A DNA stretch of 64,000 nt, from the NCBI RefSeq assembly GCF_016656965.1, contig NZ_CP067977.1:2647501-2711500 (forward strand). Direction: 5' to 3'. The position numbers and the translations under genes were made by a program. The number at the start of each line of letters is the position of its first letter. Position 1 is the first letter of the stretch. Origin of the DNA: Brevundimonas vitisensis (GTDB taxonomy: Bacteria > Pseudomonadota > Alphaproteobacteria > Caulobacterales > Caulobacteraceae). Positions 10,761 to 20,030 of this stretch are shown here, piece by piece. The notes under the pieces are model-generated. The model ran no database searches. It was not told the origin of the DNA and saw nothing but the letters and a program-made list of their open reading frames with translations.

Positions 10761-12149
10761 ATGCGGCTTCTGGTGGTCGGCAGACTGAGCGGACAGCTCG
10801 CTTCGGCGGTGAAAATGGCCATGGCGCACGGTGCCAAGGTCCAGCATGTCGAGCGCGGCGATCAGGCGACGGAGCAACTGCGCCGCGGGCAGGGGGCCGA
10901 CCTTCTGATGGTCGACTACCGTATCGACATCGCCGCCCTGATCGCAGCGAACGAGGCCGAGCGGATCCATGTGCCGGTGGTGGCCTGCGGCGTCGATGCG
11001 GCAGCGGCAGAGGCGGCTGCGGCCATCAAGGCCGGAGCCAAGGAATTCATCCCCTTGCCGCCGGATGCGGATTTGATCGCGGCGGTGCTGGCGGCCGTGG
11101 CCGACGACGACCGGCCCATGATCTCGGCCGACCCGGCGATGAAGGCGGTGATCGGACTGGCCGATCAGGTCGCCCGCTCCGAAGCCTCCATCCTGATCAC
11201 CGGCGAAAGCGGCGTCGGCAAGGAGGTGATGGCCCGCTATCTGCACCAGAATTCGCGGCGCGCGGAGCGTCCCTTCATCAGCGTCAACTGCGCGGCCATT
11301 CCCGACAACCTGCTAGAGTCGGAGCTGTTCGGCCACGAGAAGGGGGCCTTCACCGGCGCCGTCGCCCGCCGCATCGGCAAGTTCGAGGAGGCCGACGGCG
11401 GCACGCTTCTGCTGGACGAAATCAGCGAGATGGACGCCCGCCTGCAGGCCAAGCTGCTGCGCGCCATCCAGGAGCGGGTAATCGACCGGGTCGGGGGCTC
11501 CAAGCCGGTGCCCGTCAACATCCGCATCATTGCCACTTCCAACCGCGACCTGGCCAAGGCGGTGGCCGAGGGCACCTTCCGCGAAGACCTGCTGTATCGG
11601 CTGAACGTGGTGAACCTGCGCCTGCCGTCGCTGCGCGAGAGACCCGGCGACATCGCCGTGCTGGCCGATCATTTCGTGCGCAAATACGCCGCCGCCAACG
11701 GTGTGCCGCCCCGTCCGCTGTCGCCCGAGGCGCACCGGGCTCTGGTCGCTCATCGGTGGAACGGCAACGTCCGCGAGCTGGAGAACGCCATGCACCGGGC
11801 GGTGCTGCTGGCCGTGGGCCCGGAGATCGACGTGGAGGCCATCCGCCTGCCGGACGGCCAGCCGCTGAGCGGGGGGATCAGCCCGTATGATGCCGGCCCG
11901 GCCGGCCGCGCGGCCCAGACGGCCGACACCGTGTCGCGCGCCGCCGTGGGCCAGACCGTCGCCCAGATGGAAAAGACCCTGATCCTGGACACGCTCAGCC
12001 ACTGCCTCGGCAACCGGACGCATGCCGCCACCATCCTGGGCATCTCGATCCGCACCCTGCGCAACAAGCTCAACGAATACGCCGACGAAGGCACGGTCAT
12101 CCCCGCGCCCCAGAGCGGAATCGCCGCCAGCGGCTATGCGGCGGCCTGA
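10761..12149 (+). CDS. flbD: Flagellar sigma-54 activator FlbD
   Basis: FlbD (462 residues) activates sigma-54 promoters of late flagellar genes and represses fliF. An N-terminal receiver-like domain (1-115) keeps an Asp at position 52 but lacks the acidic pair that normally follows the first strand (VVGR instead), so it is atypical, as known for Caulobacter FlbD, which is controlled by FliX. The AAA+ domain has Walker A GESGVGKE, the sigma-54 loop GAFTGA and Walker B GGTLLLDE. The C-terminus is a Fis-type helix-turn-helix (THAATILGISIRTLRNKL). A GGGAG site precedes the ATG. Confidence 0.93.
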   Translation: MRLLVVGRLSGQLASAVKMAMAHGAKVQHVERGDQATEQLRRGQGADLLMVDYRIDIAALIAANEAERIHVPVVACGVDAAAAEAAAAIKAGAKEFIPLPPDADLIAAVLAAVADDDRPMISADPAMKAVIGLADQVARSEASILITGESGVGKEVMARYLHQNSRRAERPFISVNCAAIPDNLLESELFGHEKGAFTGAVARRIGKFEEADGGTLLLDEISEMDARLQAKLLRAIQERVIDRVGGSKPVPVNIRIIATSNRDLAKAVAEGTFREDLLYRLNVVNLRLPSLRERPGDIAVLADHFVRKYAAANGVPPRPLSPEAHRALVAHRWNGNVRELENAMHRAVLLAVGPEIDVEAIRLPDGQPLSGGISPYDAGPAGRAAQTADTVSRAAVGQTVAQMEKTLILDTLSHCLGNRTHAATILGISIRTLRNKLNEYADEGTVIPAPQSGIAASGYAAA

Positions 12150-12152
12150 TCC

Positions 12153-13046
12153 ATGGGCATGCGCGCGGACCGCAGAAGCGTTCTGACTGGATTGGCGGGT
12201 CTCGGACTGGTCGGATGCGACCGCGCGCCGCTCAGCGACGTGCGGGTCACACCGTTCGACACAACGCTGGACCTGTCCGCGCTGGAGGCCCGCCATGGCG
12301 GGCGTATCGGTCTGTCCGCCTTCAACGACGACGGCCGCGTGACATGGAGAGGCGGCGAGCGGTTCGTCTATTGCTCGACCTTCAAGATGTTTCTGGCCGC
12401 CGCCACCCTGCTGCGCGTCCAGGCAGGTCAGGAGCGGTTGGACCGGGCCATCCCGATTACGGCCGCCGACATGATCGTTCATGCTCCGGTCACCGAGCCC
12501 GCCGTGGGCGGCGCCCTGACGGTGTCCCAACTGATGCAGGGCACGGTCGAGGTCAGCGACAATCCGGCCGCCAACATACTGATCCGCGAGATGGGCGGGC
12601 TGGAGGCCTTCGGTGCCTTCTATCGCGGCATCGGCGACACGGTCACCCGCGTCGATCGTCTGGAGCCCGAGATGAACCGGCTCGACGGTGACAAGGACAC
12701 GATTACCCCGATCCAGTCGGCAACCAACATCAGCCGCCTTCTGGTGTCGCCGAACACGCCTCTGGACACGGCCTCGAAGGCCCTGCTGACGCGCTGGATG
12801 ACCGATAGCCCGACCGGGCTGGGCCGGATCAAGGCCGGGGTGCCGACCGGCTGGGGTGTGGCGCACAAGACTGGAACCGGCGGCTATGGCCCGGTCAACG
12901 ACATCGGTGTGATCTATCCGCCGTCGGGCGATCCGGTCGTGATCGCCATCTACTTCCATGCCGAGCGCACCACCCGGACGGCTGATGCGGAAGCCGTCGT
13001 TGCCGAGGCCACGCGACTGGCCCTGACGGGTCTGGGGATCACATGA
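12153..13046 (+). CDS. Class A beta-lactamase, Tat-type lipoprotein, inside the flagellar operon
   Basis: A 297-residue serine hydrolase with all class A signatures: S75-T-F-K78 (Ambler S70xxK73) preceded by Cys74, S135-D-N (SDN loop), E171-P-E-M-N175 (E166xxxN170) and K239-T-G (KTG box). Class A enzymes hydrolyse penicillins and often cephalosporins in the periplasm. The N-terminus has paired arginines (RADRRSVLTG) and a lipobox ending in C22, so it is probably Tat-exported and lipid-anchored. It starts 3 bases after flbD and overlaps flhA by 4 bases (ATGA), so it is part of the flagellar transcript. No LysR-type ampR-like regulator lies nearby. A role in peptidoglycan rather than drug hydrolysis is possible. 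Confidence 0.92.
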   Translation: MGMRADRRSVLTGLAGLGLVGCDRAPLSDVRVTPFDTTLDLSALEARHGGRIGLSAFNDDGRVTWRGGERFVYCSTFKMFLAAATLLRVQAGQERLDRAIPITAADMIVHAPVTEPAVGGALTVSQLMQGTVEVSDNPAANILIREMGGLEAFGAFYRGIGDTVTRVDRLEPEMNRLDGDKDTITPIQSATNISRLLVSPNTPLDTASKALLTRWMTDSPTGLGRIKAGVPTGWGVAHKTGTGGYGPVNDIGVIYPPSGDPVVIAIYFHAERTTRTADAEAVVAEATRLALTGLGIT

Positions 13047-15166
13047 CCGACATCCCTGCTGCCCCTTTGCTGAAGGACGGGATGGCGCGTCCGTCCGGGG
13101 CCGACATCCGCGGCTGGCTGATGCGCGGCGAGGTCGGCATGGCGGTCGGCGTGATCGGCGTGATTCTGCTGCTGATCCTGCCGATCCCGAAGTTTCTGCT
13201 GGATCTGCTGCTGGCTATTTCGCTGGTGTCCAGCGTGCTGATCCTGATGACCGCCCTGATGATGAAGCGGCCGCTGGACTTCGCCATCTTTCCGACGGTG
13301 CTGCTGGTCTCGACCCTGTTCCGGCTGGGTCTCAACCTGGCCTCGACGCGCCTGGTTCTGTCTCACGGGCATGAAGGGCACGATGCCGCCGGCCAAGTGA
13401 TCGCCGCCTTCGGCTCGCTGATGATGGGCGGCAGCTTCATCATCGGGCTGATCATCTTTGCCATCATTCTGGTGGTGAATTTCGTGGTCATCACCAAGGG
13501 CTCGACCCGGATCGCCGAGGTCAGCGCCCGCTTCACCCTGGACTCCATGCCGGGCAAGCAGATGGCCATCGACGCGGACCTGTCCGCCGGGCTGATCACC
13601 GAGGATCAGGCCAAGCTGCGCCGCAAGGAGCTGGAACAGGAATCCACCTTCTTCGGGGCCATGGACGGTGCGTCCAAATTCGTGCGCGGCGACGCGGTCG
13701 CGGGCCTGATCATCGTTTTCATCAATGTGATCGGCGGCATCCTGATCGGGGTCATCCAGCATGGCCTGCCGATCGGCGATGCGGCCAACACCTATGTGCA
13801 GCTGTCGGTCGGCGACGGCCTGGTGACCCAGGTGCCGGCCATCATCATCTCGATCGCCGCCGGCTTCCTGGTGTCCAAGGCCGGGGTGGAGGGATCGGCG
13901 GACAAGGCCCTGGTCTCCCAGCTGGCCACCAACCCCGTCAGCCTGGGCGTGGTCGCGGGGGCATCCGCCTTCCTGGCTGTGATCCCGGGAATGCCGATCA
14001 TCCCGTTCATGGCATTGGCCGCGGGGGCTGGCTTCATGGCGTGGCGTCTGGGCCGCGCCCGCCTCAAGCCTCAGCCGACCGAGGCCGAGATCGCCGCCGC
14101 CGCATCGGCGGGCAAACCTAAGGAAGACGTCGAAGAGCCGATCGGCACCGCCCTGACCATCGACGAGGTCAAGATCGAGCTGGGCTATTCACTCCTGTCC
14201 CTGATCAACGACCTGGAAGGGCGCCGCCTGACCGATCAGGTCCGGGCCCTGCGCCGCTCGATGGCCCAGGAGTATGGCTTCGTCATGCCTTCGGTGCGCA
14301 TCCTGGACAATATGCGGCTGGGCACCCAGGGCTATGCCATCCGCATCAAGGAGATGGAGGCCGGGGCTGGAGAAGTGCGCCTGGGCCAGCTGCTCGCCAT
14401 GGACCCTGCCGGTCGCCAGGTCGAACTGCCCGGCGAGCACACCAAGGAACCGGCCTTCGGCCTGCCCGCCACCTGGATCGACGAGTCCCTGCGCGAGGAG
14501 GCGACATTCCGGGGATACACGATCGTGGATCCCTCCACGGTCCTGACCACCCATTTGACCGAGATCCTCAAGGAGAACATGGCCGACCTGCTGTCATTCG
14601 CGGCGGTGCAGAAGCTGCTGAAGGAACTGGACGGCGAAGAGAAGAAGCTGGTCGACGAACTGATCCCCACGGTGGTCACGGTCACGACCCTGCAGCGGGT
14701 GCTGCAATCGCTGCTGCGCGAGAAGGTCTCGATCCGCGATCTGGCAGCGATCCTGGAGGGTCTGGCCGAAGCCGCGCCGCACACCACCTCGGTCACCGCC
14801 CTGGTCGAGCATGTCCGGGCCCGGCTGTCGCGTCAGCTGTGCTGGCAGCACCGGGGCGACGACGGGGCTCTGCCGATCGTGACCCTGTCGCCGGAATGGG
14901 AGGCCGCCTTTGCCGAAAGCCTGATCGGTCAGGGCGAGGACCGGCAGCTGGCCATGGCCCCCTCGCGGCTTCAGGACTTCATCCGCAACGTCCGCGACGT
15001 GTTCGAGCGCGCCGCCATGGCGGGCGAGACGGCAGTGCTGCTGACCGGCCCCATGGTCCGCCCCTATGTCCGCTCGATCATCGAACGGTTCAGGGGCCAG
15101 ACGGTGGTGATGAGCCAGAACGAGGTCCACCCCAAGGCCCGCCTGCGGACCATCGGCACGGTCTGA
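13043..15166 (+). CDS. flhA: Flagellar export gate protein FlhA
   Basis: FlhA (707 residues) is the main export-gate subunit of the flagellar type III secretion system. The N-terminal half carries about eight membrane helices, from GVIGVILLLILPIPKFLLDL on. The FHIPEP-family core is seen in TVLLVSTLFRLGLNLASTRL, and a long cytoplasmic domain follows from about residue 345. That domain docks chaperone-substrate complexes. The start ATG overlaps the beta-lactamase stop by four bases, so its translation appears coupled to that gene instead of flbD. Confidence 0.97.
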   Translation: MTDIPAAPLLKDGMARPSGADIRGWLMRGEVGMAVGVIGVILLLILPIPKFLLDLLLAISLVSSVLILMTALMMKRPLDFAIFPTVLLVSTLFRLGLNLASTRLVLSHGHEGHDAAGQVIAAFGSLMMGGSFIIGLIIFAIILVVNFVVITKGSTRIAEVSARFTLDSMPGKQMAIDADLSAGLITEDQAKLRRKELEQESTFFGAMDGASKFVRGDAVAGLIIVFINVIGGILIGVIQHGLPIGDAANTYVQLSVGDGLVTQVPAIIISIAAGFLVSKAGVEGSADKALVSQLATNPVSLGVVAGASAFLAVIPGMPIIPFMALAAGAGFMAWRLGRARLKPQPTEAEIAAAASAGKPKEDVEEPIGTALTIDEVKIELGYSLLSLINDLEGRRLTDQVRALRRSMAQEYGFVMPSVRILDNMRLGTQGYAIRIKEMEAGAGEVRLGQLLAMDPAGRQVELPGEHTKEPAFGLPATWIDESLREEATFRGYTIVDPSTVLTTHLTEILKENMADLLSFAAVQKLLKELDGEEKKLVDELIPTVVTVTTLQRVLQSLLREKVSIRDLAAILEGLAEAAPHTTSVTALVEHVRARLSRQLCWQHRGDDGALPIVTLSPEWEAAFAESLIGQGEDRQLAMAPSRLQDFIRNVRDVFERAAMAGETAVLLTGPMVRPYVRSIIERFRGQTVVMSQNEVHPKARLRTIGTV

Positions 15167-15242
15167 TCCCGTCAGGTTTCGACGGTGGCGAACAGCGATC
15201 TGAACGTCAGTGTAGGCACCCTTGCCGACGGAGAGTCTGTTG

Positions 15243-15704
15243 TTGAAATCCCTGACGTTTTCAGCGCTGGCCGTAACGGTTGCTGCCCTGGCTCCGCCCG
15301 CCCAGGCCCAGCACACCAGGCTGGAGGACGCGTGGAATGTTTGCGCGGGGATCGCAGGATCAGGGCGCGCCGAAGCCGCTCTGGCCTCGTCCGCAACGGC
15401 AGCAGGCTTTCCTCAGCTGGAGCCGGGCTTCCACGGTCTGCGTGACGAGCAGGGGCAGGTGGTGGTGTTGGGCATCGAGCGTCCGTTGGACGGCGTGGTC
15501 CACTGTATGGTGGGTCACAATGGCGGAGAACAAGCCGATCTGGCCGCTAGGGCAGAGCGCTTCTGGCGGGCGCGGGGCTATGTAGCGACCAACAGGCGAA
15601 GCGCGATCTATTCCGGCGTCGAGAGCCTTCGGTTCACCTCCGTCGCCGTGAGCGCGGAAGGACCCGACTTCTGGGAAACCAGCGTGGAATGGGACCTGGA
15701 CTGA
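15243..15704 (+). CDS. Exported protein of unknown function
   Basis: I do not recognise a family. The protein starts with a clear Sec signal peptide (LKSLTFSALAVTVAALAPP, cleavage after AQA), so it is periplasmic or secreted. About 130 mature residues follow with two cysteines (VCAGIAG and HCMVGHNG) that could form a disulfide. A GGAGAG ribosome-binding site at 15230-15235 favours the TTG at 15243; TTGs at 15240 and 15222 are alternatives. It lies 76 bases after flhA on the same strand and could be the last gene of that transcript. Opposing genes meet after its stop. Confidence 0.6.
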   Translation: MKSLTFSALAVTVAALAPPAQAQHTRLEDAWNVCAGIAGSGRAEAALASSATAAGFPQLEPGFHGLRDEQGQVVVLGIERPLDGVVHCMVGHNGGEQADLAARAERFWRARGYVATNRRSAIYSGVESLRFTSVAVSAEGPDFWETSVEWDLD

Positions 15705-15716
15705 CGCCGGGCCGCC

Positions 15717-16439
15717 TCAGTTCACCGTGGTCCAGCCGCCGGCCGAAGCGTTGCGGGCCTGGGCGTTCACCGGACGGGCGATCAGGCCGGACTGGGTGAT
15801 CCAGACCTCATAACGGGCACCATCGGCCATCGGCATATAGGCGGCGCTGCCGTAGAGGGTGTCCACGGTATCGACGCGGTGGCGATAGCGGCGCGCGGCA
15901 TCCCACACGCTGACCTTCCACGGCAGAGGCGTCCCCATGACCGTTGGAGGCTGGTCGCCGCCAGACAGCGGATGCACGCTGCGCGGGGCATTCAGTTCCT
16001 GTTCGATCGACTGATAGCGCCCCGACAGTCGGTCCAGACGGTACTGGCTGTCCAGGCCGAGGACATTGGCCCACGGCTTCCATTTCAGGACCTGGGCCTC
16101 CATCCGCCACTCGTCGCCGTGCAGGGGCAGGACCACGGTTTGCGGCGGATCGGTCTCGGTCCGGCCCGGTTGCGTTACGGTGGCCTCGAAATACTGCGGG
16201 CCCAGTTTCTTGATCTGCAGGGTGGCGACCGGGCGCTCATAGGTCAGGCGGGCGTAGGTCTGGATGTTCATGCCGGCCAGTGCCGCGATCACGGCACCGG
16301 CGACCAGGCCACCGCCCCCGACCGCACCCAAAGCCCCGCTGAACAGACGGCCTCGGAACAGGCTGCCCAGACCGCTGACCAGGAACACCACGCCGATCAC
16401 GCCGACCACAGCAGGAAGGATCCACCACCACCAGATCAT
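15717..16439 (-). CDS. Membrane-anchored protein of unknown function
   Basis: A 240-residue protein with two N-terminal membrane helices (WWWILPAVVGVIGVVFLVSG and a Gly/Ala-rich one near 36-56, GALGAVGGGGLVAGAVIAAL). A soluble domain follows, probably in the periplasm, with beta-strand-like segments (TYERPVATLQIKKLGPQYFE) and a Trp-rich patch (EWRMEAQVLKWKPWANVLG). Similar Caulobacterales proteins are sometimes labelled cation or multidrug efflux pumps, but nothing here resembles a known pump. It converges with the exported protein at 15243-15704, with 12 bases between the stops. Function unknown. Confidence 0.65.
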   Translation of the reverse strand: MIWWWWILPAVVGVIGVVFLVSGLGSLFRGRLFSGALGAVGGGGLVAGAVIAALAGMNIQTYARLTYERPVATLQIKKLGPQYFEATVTQPGRTETDPPQTVVLPLHGDEWRMEAQVLKWKPWANVLGLDSQYRLDRLSGRYQSIEQELNAPRSVHPLSGGDQPPTVMGTPLPWKVSVWDAARRYRHRVDTVDTLYGSAAYMPMADGARYEVWITQSGLIARPVNAQARNASAGGWTTVN

Positions 16440-16550
16440 GCAAAAACCTCCATACAGCCTGCGCCAGCATAGACCGCTTCCGCCTCGCGGGTCGAATGTT
16501 CACCCCAGACGCGACTGGACTTGCGGCGCACGTGCCGTAAACGTCGCCGA

Positions 16551-18083
16551 ATGATCTCCAAAATCCGCCAAGGGCTGGCTGCGATCGGCCGTTTTTTACG
16601 TGTCCCCACCTTGGGCAGGACGGTGGTCGGCATGCTCACCCTGGCGTTGGCCCTGCTGCTGATCGTCAATGCGGCGACCTTCGTGATGATCCTGCGGACC
16701 GCCGACTTCAACGACGAGGTCGAACGCGGGAATGAAATCCGGGTCACGGCCAAGGATGTCCTGGCGCGGCTGGTTGACGCCGAGACGGGTCAGCGAGGCT
16801 TTCTGCTGGTCGGCCGGGGCGATTATCTGACCATCCATGGCGAGGCGATCCGCGAACTGCCCGTGCTTTTCGATGAGCTGGAACGGCTGGCTGCCGGCGA
16901 TGCCGTCCTGATGAGCCATGTCGAGCGTATCCGGGACTTTTCGCAACAGCGTCTGGTGGTAATGGAGCGAAGCATCGCCCTGGCTCAGGCGGGGCGGGGG
17001 GGCGAGGCCGTCAATATCGTGCGCGGCGGCCAGGGCAAGGAGGCGATGGACGCCATGCGGGCGGAGATCGCCGCCATCGACCAGATCGTGATGGAGCGCC
17101 TGAGCTCCCGGACCCAGCAGTCGGAACTGGCCGCGAAGCTGACCATGGGAATCAATGCCCTGGCTGGGGTGCTTGTGCTGCTGCTGGCCGCCATCAGCGT
17201 CTGGCTGGTCCGGCGCTATATCGCCGACGTCCAGGCCGCCAGCTATGAACTGGACCGCGTCAATGCGGGGCTGGAGGAGGAGGTCCGCAATCGTACCGGG
17301 GCCCTGACCCGAGCGAACGAGGAAATCCAGCGTTTCGCCTATATCGTAAGCCACGATCTGCGCGCGCCCCTGGTCAACGTGATGGGCTATACCTCCGAGC
17401 TGGAACAGGCCGGAAAGGTCATCGATCGCCAGATCATCCGGATGGAGAGCGAGGCTCCGGATCTGATCGAGCGCGATGCCGTCCTTGCCGTGCGCGAGGA
17501 CATGCCTGAGGCCGTCGGCTTCATCCGCGCCTCGACCGAGAAGATGGACCGGCTGATCAATGCCATTCTCAAGCTGTCGCGCGAGGGGCGTCGCAATCTG
17601 GCACCGGAACTTCTCGATGTGACCGCCATGGTCGGCAAGATCGCCGACAGCGTGCGGCACCAGACCGAAGCGGCCGACGCAGAAATCGTGGTCGAGCCGC
17701 TGCCGACGATCGAAAGCGACCGTCTGTCGATGGAACAGATTCTGGGCAATCTGATCGACAACGCCGTGAAATACCTGGAGCCGTCGCGCCCTGGCCGGAT
17801 CGTGATCGAAGGCCATGAGGTCCCCGGTGGATGGGTGGTCTATCGCGTTGTCGACAACGGCCGTGGTATTTCAGAGCGCGATCACGAGCGGATTTTCGAA
17901 CTGTTCCGGCGCTCGGGGCGGCAGGACCGCTCGGGCGAGGGCGTGGGTCTGGCCTTTGTCCGTAACAGCGTGCGTCGCCTGGGGGGCACCATCGATCTGG
18001 AGTCCGAACTGGGCAAGGGCTCGACTTTCCATCTCAAATTCCCCAAACGCCTGATCCTGTCAGAGGCTGGAGACCTAACATGA
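16551..18083 (+). CDS. CHASE3-domain sensor histidine kinase
   Basis: A 510-residue membrane kinase. The first helix (about 22-45, VGMLTLALALLLIVNAATF) is followed by a periplasmic CHASE3 domain, recognised by LVDAETGQRGFLLVGRGDYL, then a second helix (INALAGVLVLLLAAISVWLV). The HisKA domain has the phospho-acceptor H268 in IVSHDLRAPLVNVMGY. The ATPase domain shows the N box (NLIDNAVKYLEP), G1 (VVDNGRGI) and G2 (GEGVGLAFVRNSV). The ATG at 16551 is preferred over an upstream TTG. Its stop overlaps the next receiver gene (ATGA), so the two probably form a pair. The signal is unknown. Confidence 0.9.
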   Translation: MISKIRQGLAAIGRFLRVPTLGRTVVGMLTLALALLLIVNAATFVMILRTADFNDEVERGNEIRVTAKDVLARLVDAETGQRGFLLVGRGDYLTIHGEAIRELPVLFDELERLAAGDAVLMSHVERIRDFSQQRLVVMERSIALAQAGRGGEAVNIVRGGQGKEAMDAMRAEIAAIDQIVMERLSSRTQQSELAAKLTMGINALAGVLVLLLAAISVWLVRRYIADVQAASYELDRVNAGLEEEVRNRTGALTRANEEIQRFAYIVSHDLRAPLVNVMGYTSELEQAGKVIDRQIIRMESEAPDLIERDAVLAVREDMPEAVGFIRASTEKMDRLINAILKLSREGRRNLAPELLDVTAMVGKIADSVRHQTEAADAEIVVEPLPTIESDRLSMEQILGNLIDNAVKYLEPSRPGRIVIEGHEVPGGWVVYRVVDNGRGISERDHERIFELFRRSGRQDRSGEGVGLAFVRNSVRRLGGTIDLESELGKGSTFHLKFPKRLILSEAGDLT

Positions 18084-18505
18084 CCACTGCCGTTAAGATC
18101 GTGATGGTCGAGGATGATCTTGGCCACGCCAAGCTGATCGAAAAGAACATCCGCCGCGCCAATATCAACAACGAGATCCGGCATTTCGCCGACGGCGGTA
18201 CGGCTCTGGACTATCTGTTCAGCGAGGAGGTGCGCGCCAACGGGCCGATGCTGATCCTGCTGGACCTGAACCTGCCGGACATGTCCGGCACGGACATCCT
18301 GGAACGGGTCAAGGCGGACGAGCGCCTGCGCCGCGCGCCGGTGGTGGTTCTGACCACCACGGACGACAAGGTCGAGATCCAGCGCTGCTATGACCTGGGT
18401 TGTAATGTCTATATCACCAAGCCGGTGGACTATGAGTCTTTCGCCGGTGCCATTCGGCAGCTGGGTCTGTTCTTGTCGGTGATCCAGGCCCCCGACATTG
18501 AGTGA
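18080..18505 (+). CDS. Single-domain response regulator (Rcp1-like)
   Basis: A 141-residue receiver domain with no output domain. The acidic pair E11-D12-D13, phospho-acceptor D62 (LILLDLNLPDMSG), the Thr region TTTDD and Lys114 (YITKPVD) are all present, so it should accept phosphate. The GTALDYLF segment is typical of Rcp1-type receivers paired with phytochrome-like kinases. It overlaps the kinase gene by four bases and precedes a hybrid receiver-kinase by 24 bases. A phosphate shuttle between the two is a reasonable inference. Confidence 0.9.
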   Translation: MTTAVKIVMVEDDLGHAKLIEKNIRRANINNEIRHFADGGTALDYLFSEEVRANGPMLILLDLNLPDMSGTDILERVKADERLRRAPVVVLTTTDDKVEIQRCYDLGCNVYITKPVDYESFAGAIRQLGLFLSVIQAPDIE

Positions 18506-18529
18506 TCGATATCGAGTGAAGGGGACTGC

Positions 18530-19570
18530 GTGAGCCAGCCCGAACGGGTCATCCGCCTGCTCTACATCGACGATGATCGCGGTCTGTCGCGCCTCGTCCA
18601 GAAGGAGCTTGCCCGCCACGGCTATGAGGTGACCTGTGCACCGGATGGCGATGCGGGCCTTGAGGCCCTGCGCGGCGGCGGGTTCGATGTCTGTGCGCTG
18701 GACCATTACATGCCGGGCCGCGAGGGGCTGGACGTCCTGCCCGACATCCTCGCGATCGAGGATGCGCCGCCTGTCGTCTATGTGACCGGAACCCAGGAGG
18801 GCCGCATTGCCGTGGCCGCCCTGCGGGCCGGTGCTGCAGACTATGTCATCAAGGACGTGTCCGAGGATTTCACGGCCCTGCTGCGAAACGCCATCGAGGA
18901 CGCTCTGATCCGCCGTAGCCTGCAACGCCAGGCGGACGAGGCCCAAGAAGAGGTCCGGCTGGCCCGCGACCGGGCCGAAGCCATGCTGCGCGAAGTCAAC
19001 CACCGCGTCGGCAACTCGCTGCAGCTGGTGTCCAGTTTCATGTCGCTGCAACTGCGCCATCTAGCCGACGAAGGGGCTCGCATTGCCCTGAAGGAGTCTC
19101 AGGCGCGGATCGAAGCGGTCGCCCATGTGCACAGGCGCCTCTACACCTCGGGCGAGATGGGCAGCGTGGCCATGGACGAGTATCTGGAAGGCCTGATCGA
19201 GGAATTGGGCGCGTCGCTGGGGCCTGAGGCCAACGGCCCCCGCCTGACCTTGCAGGTCGAGCCCATGCGCGTCTCGACCGACCAGGCCGTGTCGCTGGGC
19301 GTGGTGGTCACCGAACTGGTCACCAATGCCGTGAAATATGCCTATGCGCCGGGCGAGGCGGGCGAAATCCGTATCATCCTGCGCCCGGACGCGGACGGCC
19401 GCGCCTTGCTGACGGTCGAGGACGACGGGCCGGGCATGGGCGAGGGCAAGCCCAAGGGTACGGGACTGGGCGGCAAGATCATTTCGGCCATGGCCAGCGG
19501 CCTGCGCTCGGCAGTGGAGTTCGATCCCGGGCACAAGGGCGTCCGCGCCCGGCTGGCATTCGACCTCTAG
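18530..19570 (+). CDS. Receiver-HisKA_2 histidine kinase
   Basis: A 346-residue soluble protein. Residues 1-125 form a receiver with D58 as phospho-acceptor ([12 protein letters not shown]) and K at [10 protein letters not shown] linker helix leads to a HisKA_2 dimerisation domain with H158 in [14 protein letters not shown], then an ATPase domain with N box ([15 protein letters not shown]) and G1 (VEDDGPGMG). In alphaproteobacteria, HisKA_2/HWE kinases often feed the PhyR-NepR-EcfG general stress response. GTG at 18530 follows a GAAGGGGA ribosome-binding site. The third gene of the signalling set; its partner is unknown. Confidence 0.88.
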   Translation: MSQPERVIRLLYIDDDRGLSRLVQKELARHGYEVTCAPDGDAGLEALRGGGFDVCALDHYMPGREGLDVLPDILAIEDAPPVVYVTGTQEGRIAVAALRAGAADYVIKDVSEDFTALLRNAIEDALIRRSLQRQADEAQEEVRLARDRAEAMLREVNHRVGNSLQLVSSFMSLQLRHLADEGARIALKESQARIEAVAHVHRRLYTSGEMGSVAMDEYLEGLIEELGASLGPEANGPRLTLQVEPMRVSTDQAVSLGVVVTELVTNAVKYAYAPGEAGEIRIILRPDADGRALLTVEDDGPGMGEGKPKGTGLGGKIISAMASGLRSAVEFDPGHKGVRARLAFDL

Positions 19571-19576
19571 GGCGTC

Positions 19577-20014
19577 ATGCTGTCGTTCGGCACCCCTGAT
19601 CCGGCCTTGGACTATCTGCGTCGGCCTGCCGTCTTCGGCCTGGTGATCGAGTATGGCCTGCTGGCCTGCGTCCAGGTGGATCGGGGCGAGGGGACGTATC
19701 TGGACCTGCCCGGTGGTGCCATCGACGGGGACGAGACCGAGGTTGAGGCCCTGGTGCGCGAGTTTGTCGAGGAAACGGGCATGACCGTTCAGCCGATCGC
19801 GCGCATTGCCGAGGCGTCCCAGACCTTTCTGAAGACGGACGGCTCGCCCGTCCGCAATGTCGGCGGCTTCTGGACCTGTCGCCGCGTGTCGATCGATCCC
19901 GCCGCCAAGGTCGAGGACGACCACGCCTTGGTCTGGCTGGACCCGGCCCAGGCCCTGGCCCGCCTGCGCCACGACGCCCACGCCTGGGCCGTGGCGGCGT
20001 GGCTGAGACGCTGA
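19577..20014 (+). CDS. NUDIX hydrolase
   Basis: A 145-residue single-domain NUDIX protein. The Nudix box GGAIDGDETEVEALV-REFVEETGM fits Gx5Ex7REUxEExGU exactly, so a metal-dependent diphosphatase on a nucleoside diphosphate-linked compound is expected. Its substrate cannot be read from the sequence. It begins six bases after the HisKA_2 kinase stop and probably shares that transcript. No export signal is visible. Confidence 0.85.
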   Translation: MLSFGTPDPALDYLRRPAVFGLVIEYGLLACVQVDRGEGTYLDLPGGAIDGDETEVEALVREFVEETGMTVQPIARIAEASQTFLKTDGSPVRNVGGFWTCRRVSIDPAAKVEDDHALVWLDPAQALARLRHDAHAWAVAAWLRR

Positions 20015-20030
20015 CCAAGCGCTGCCATAC

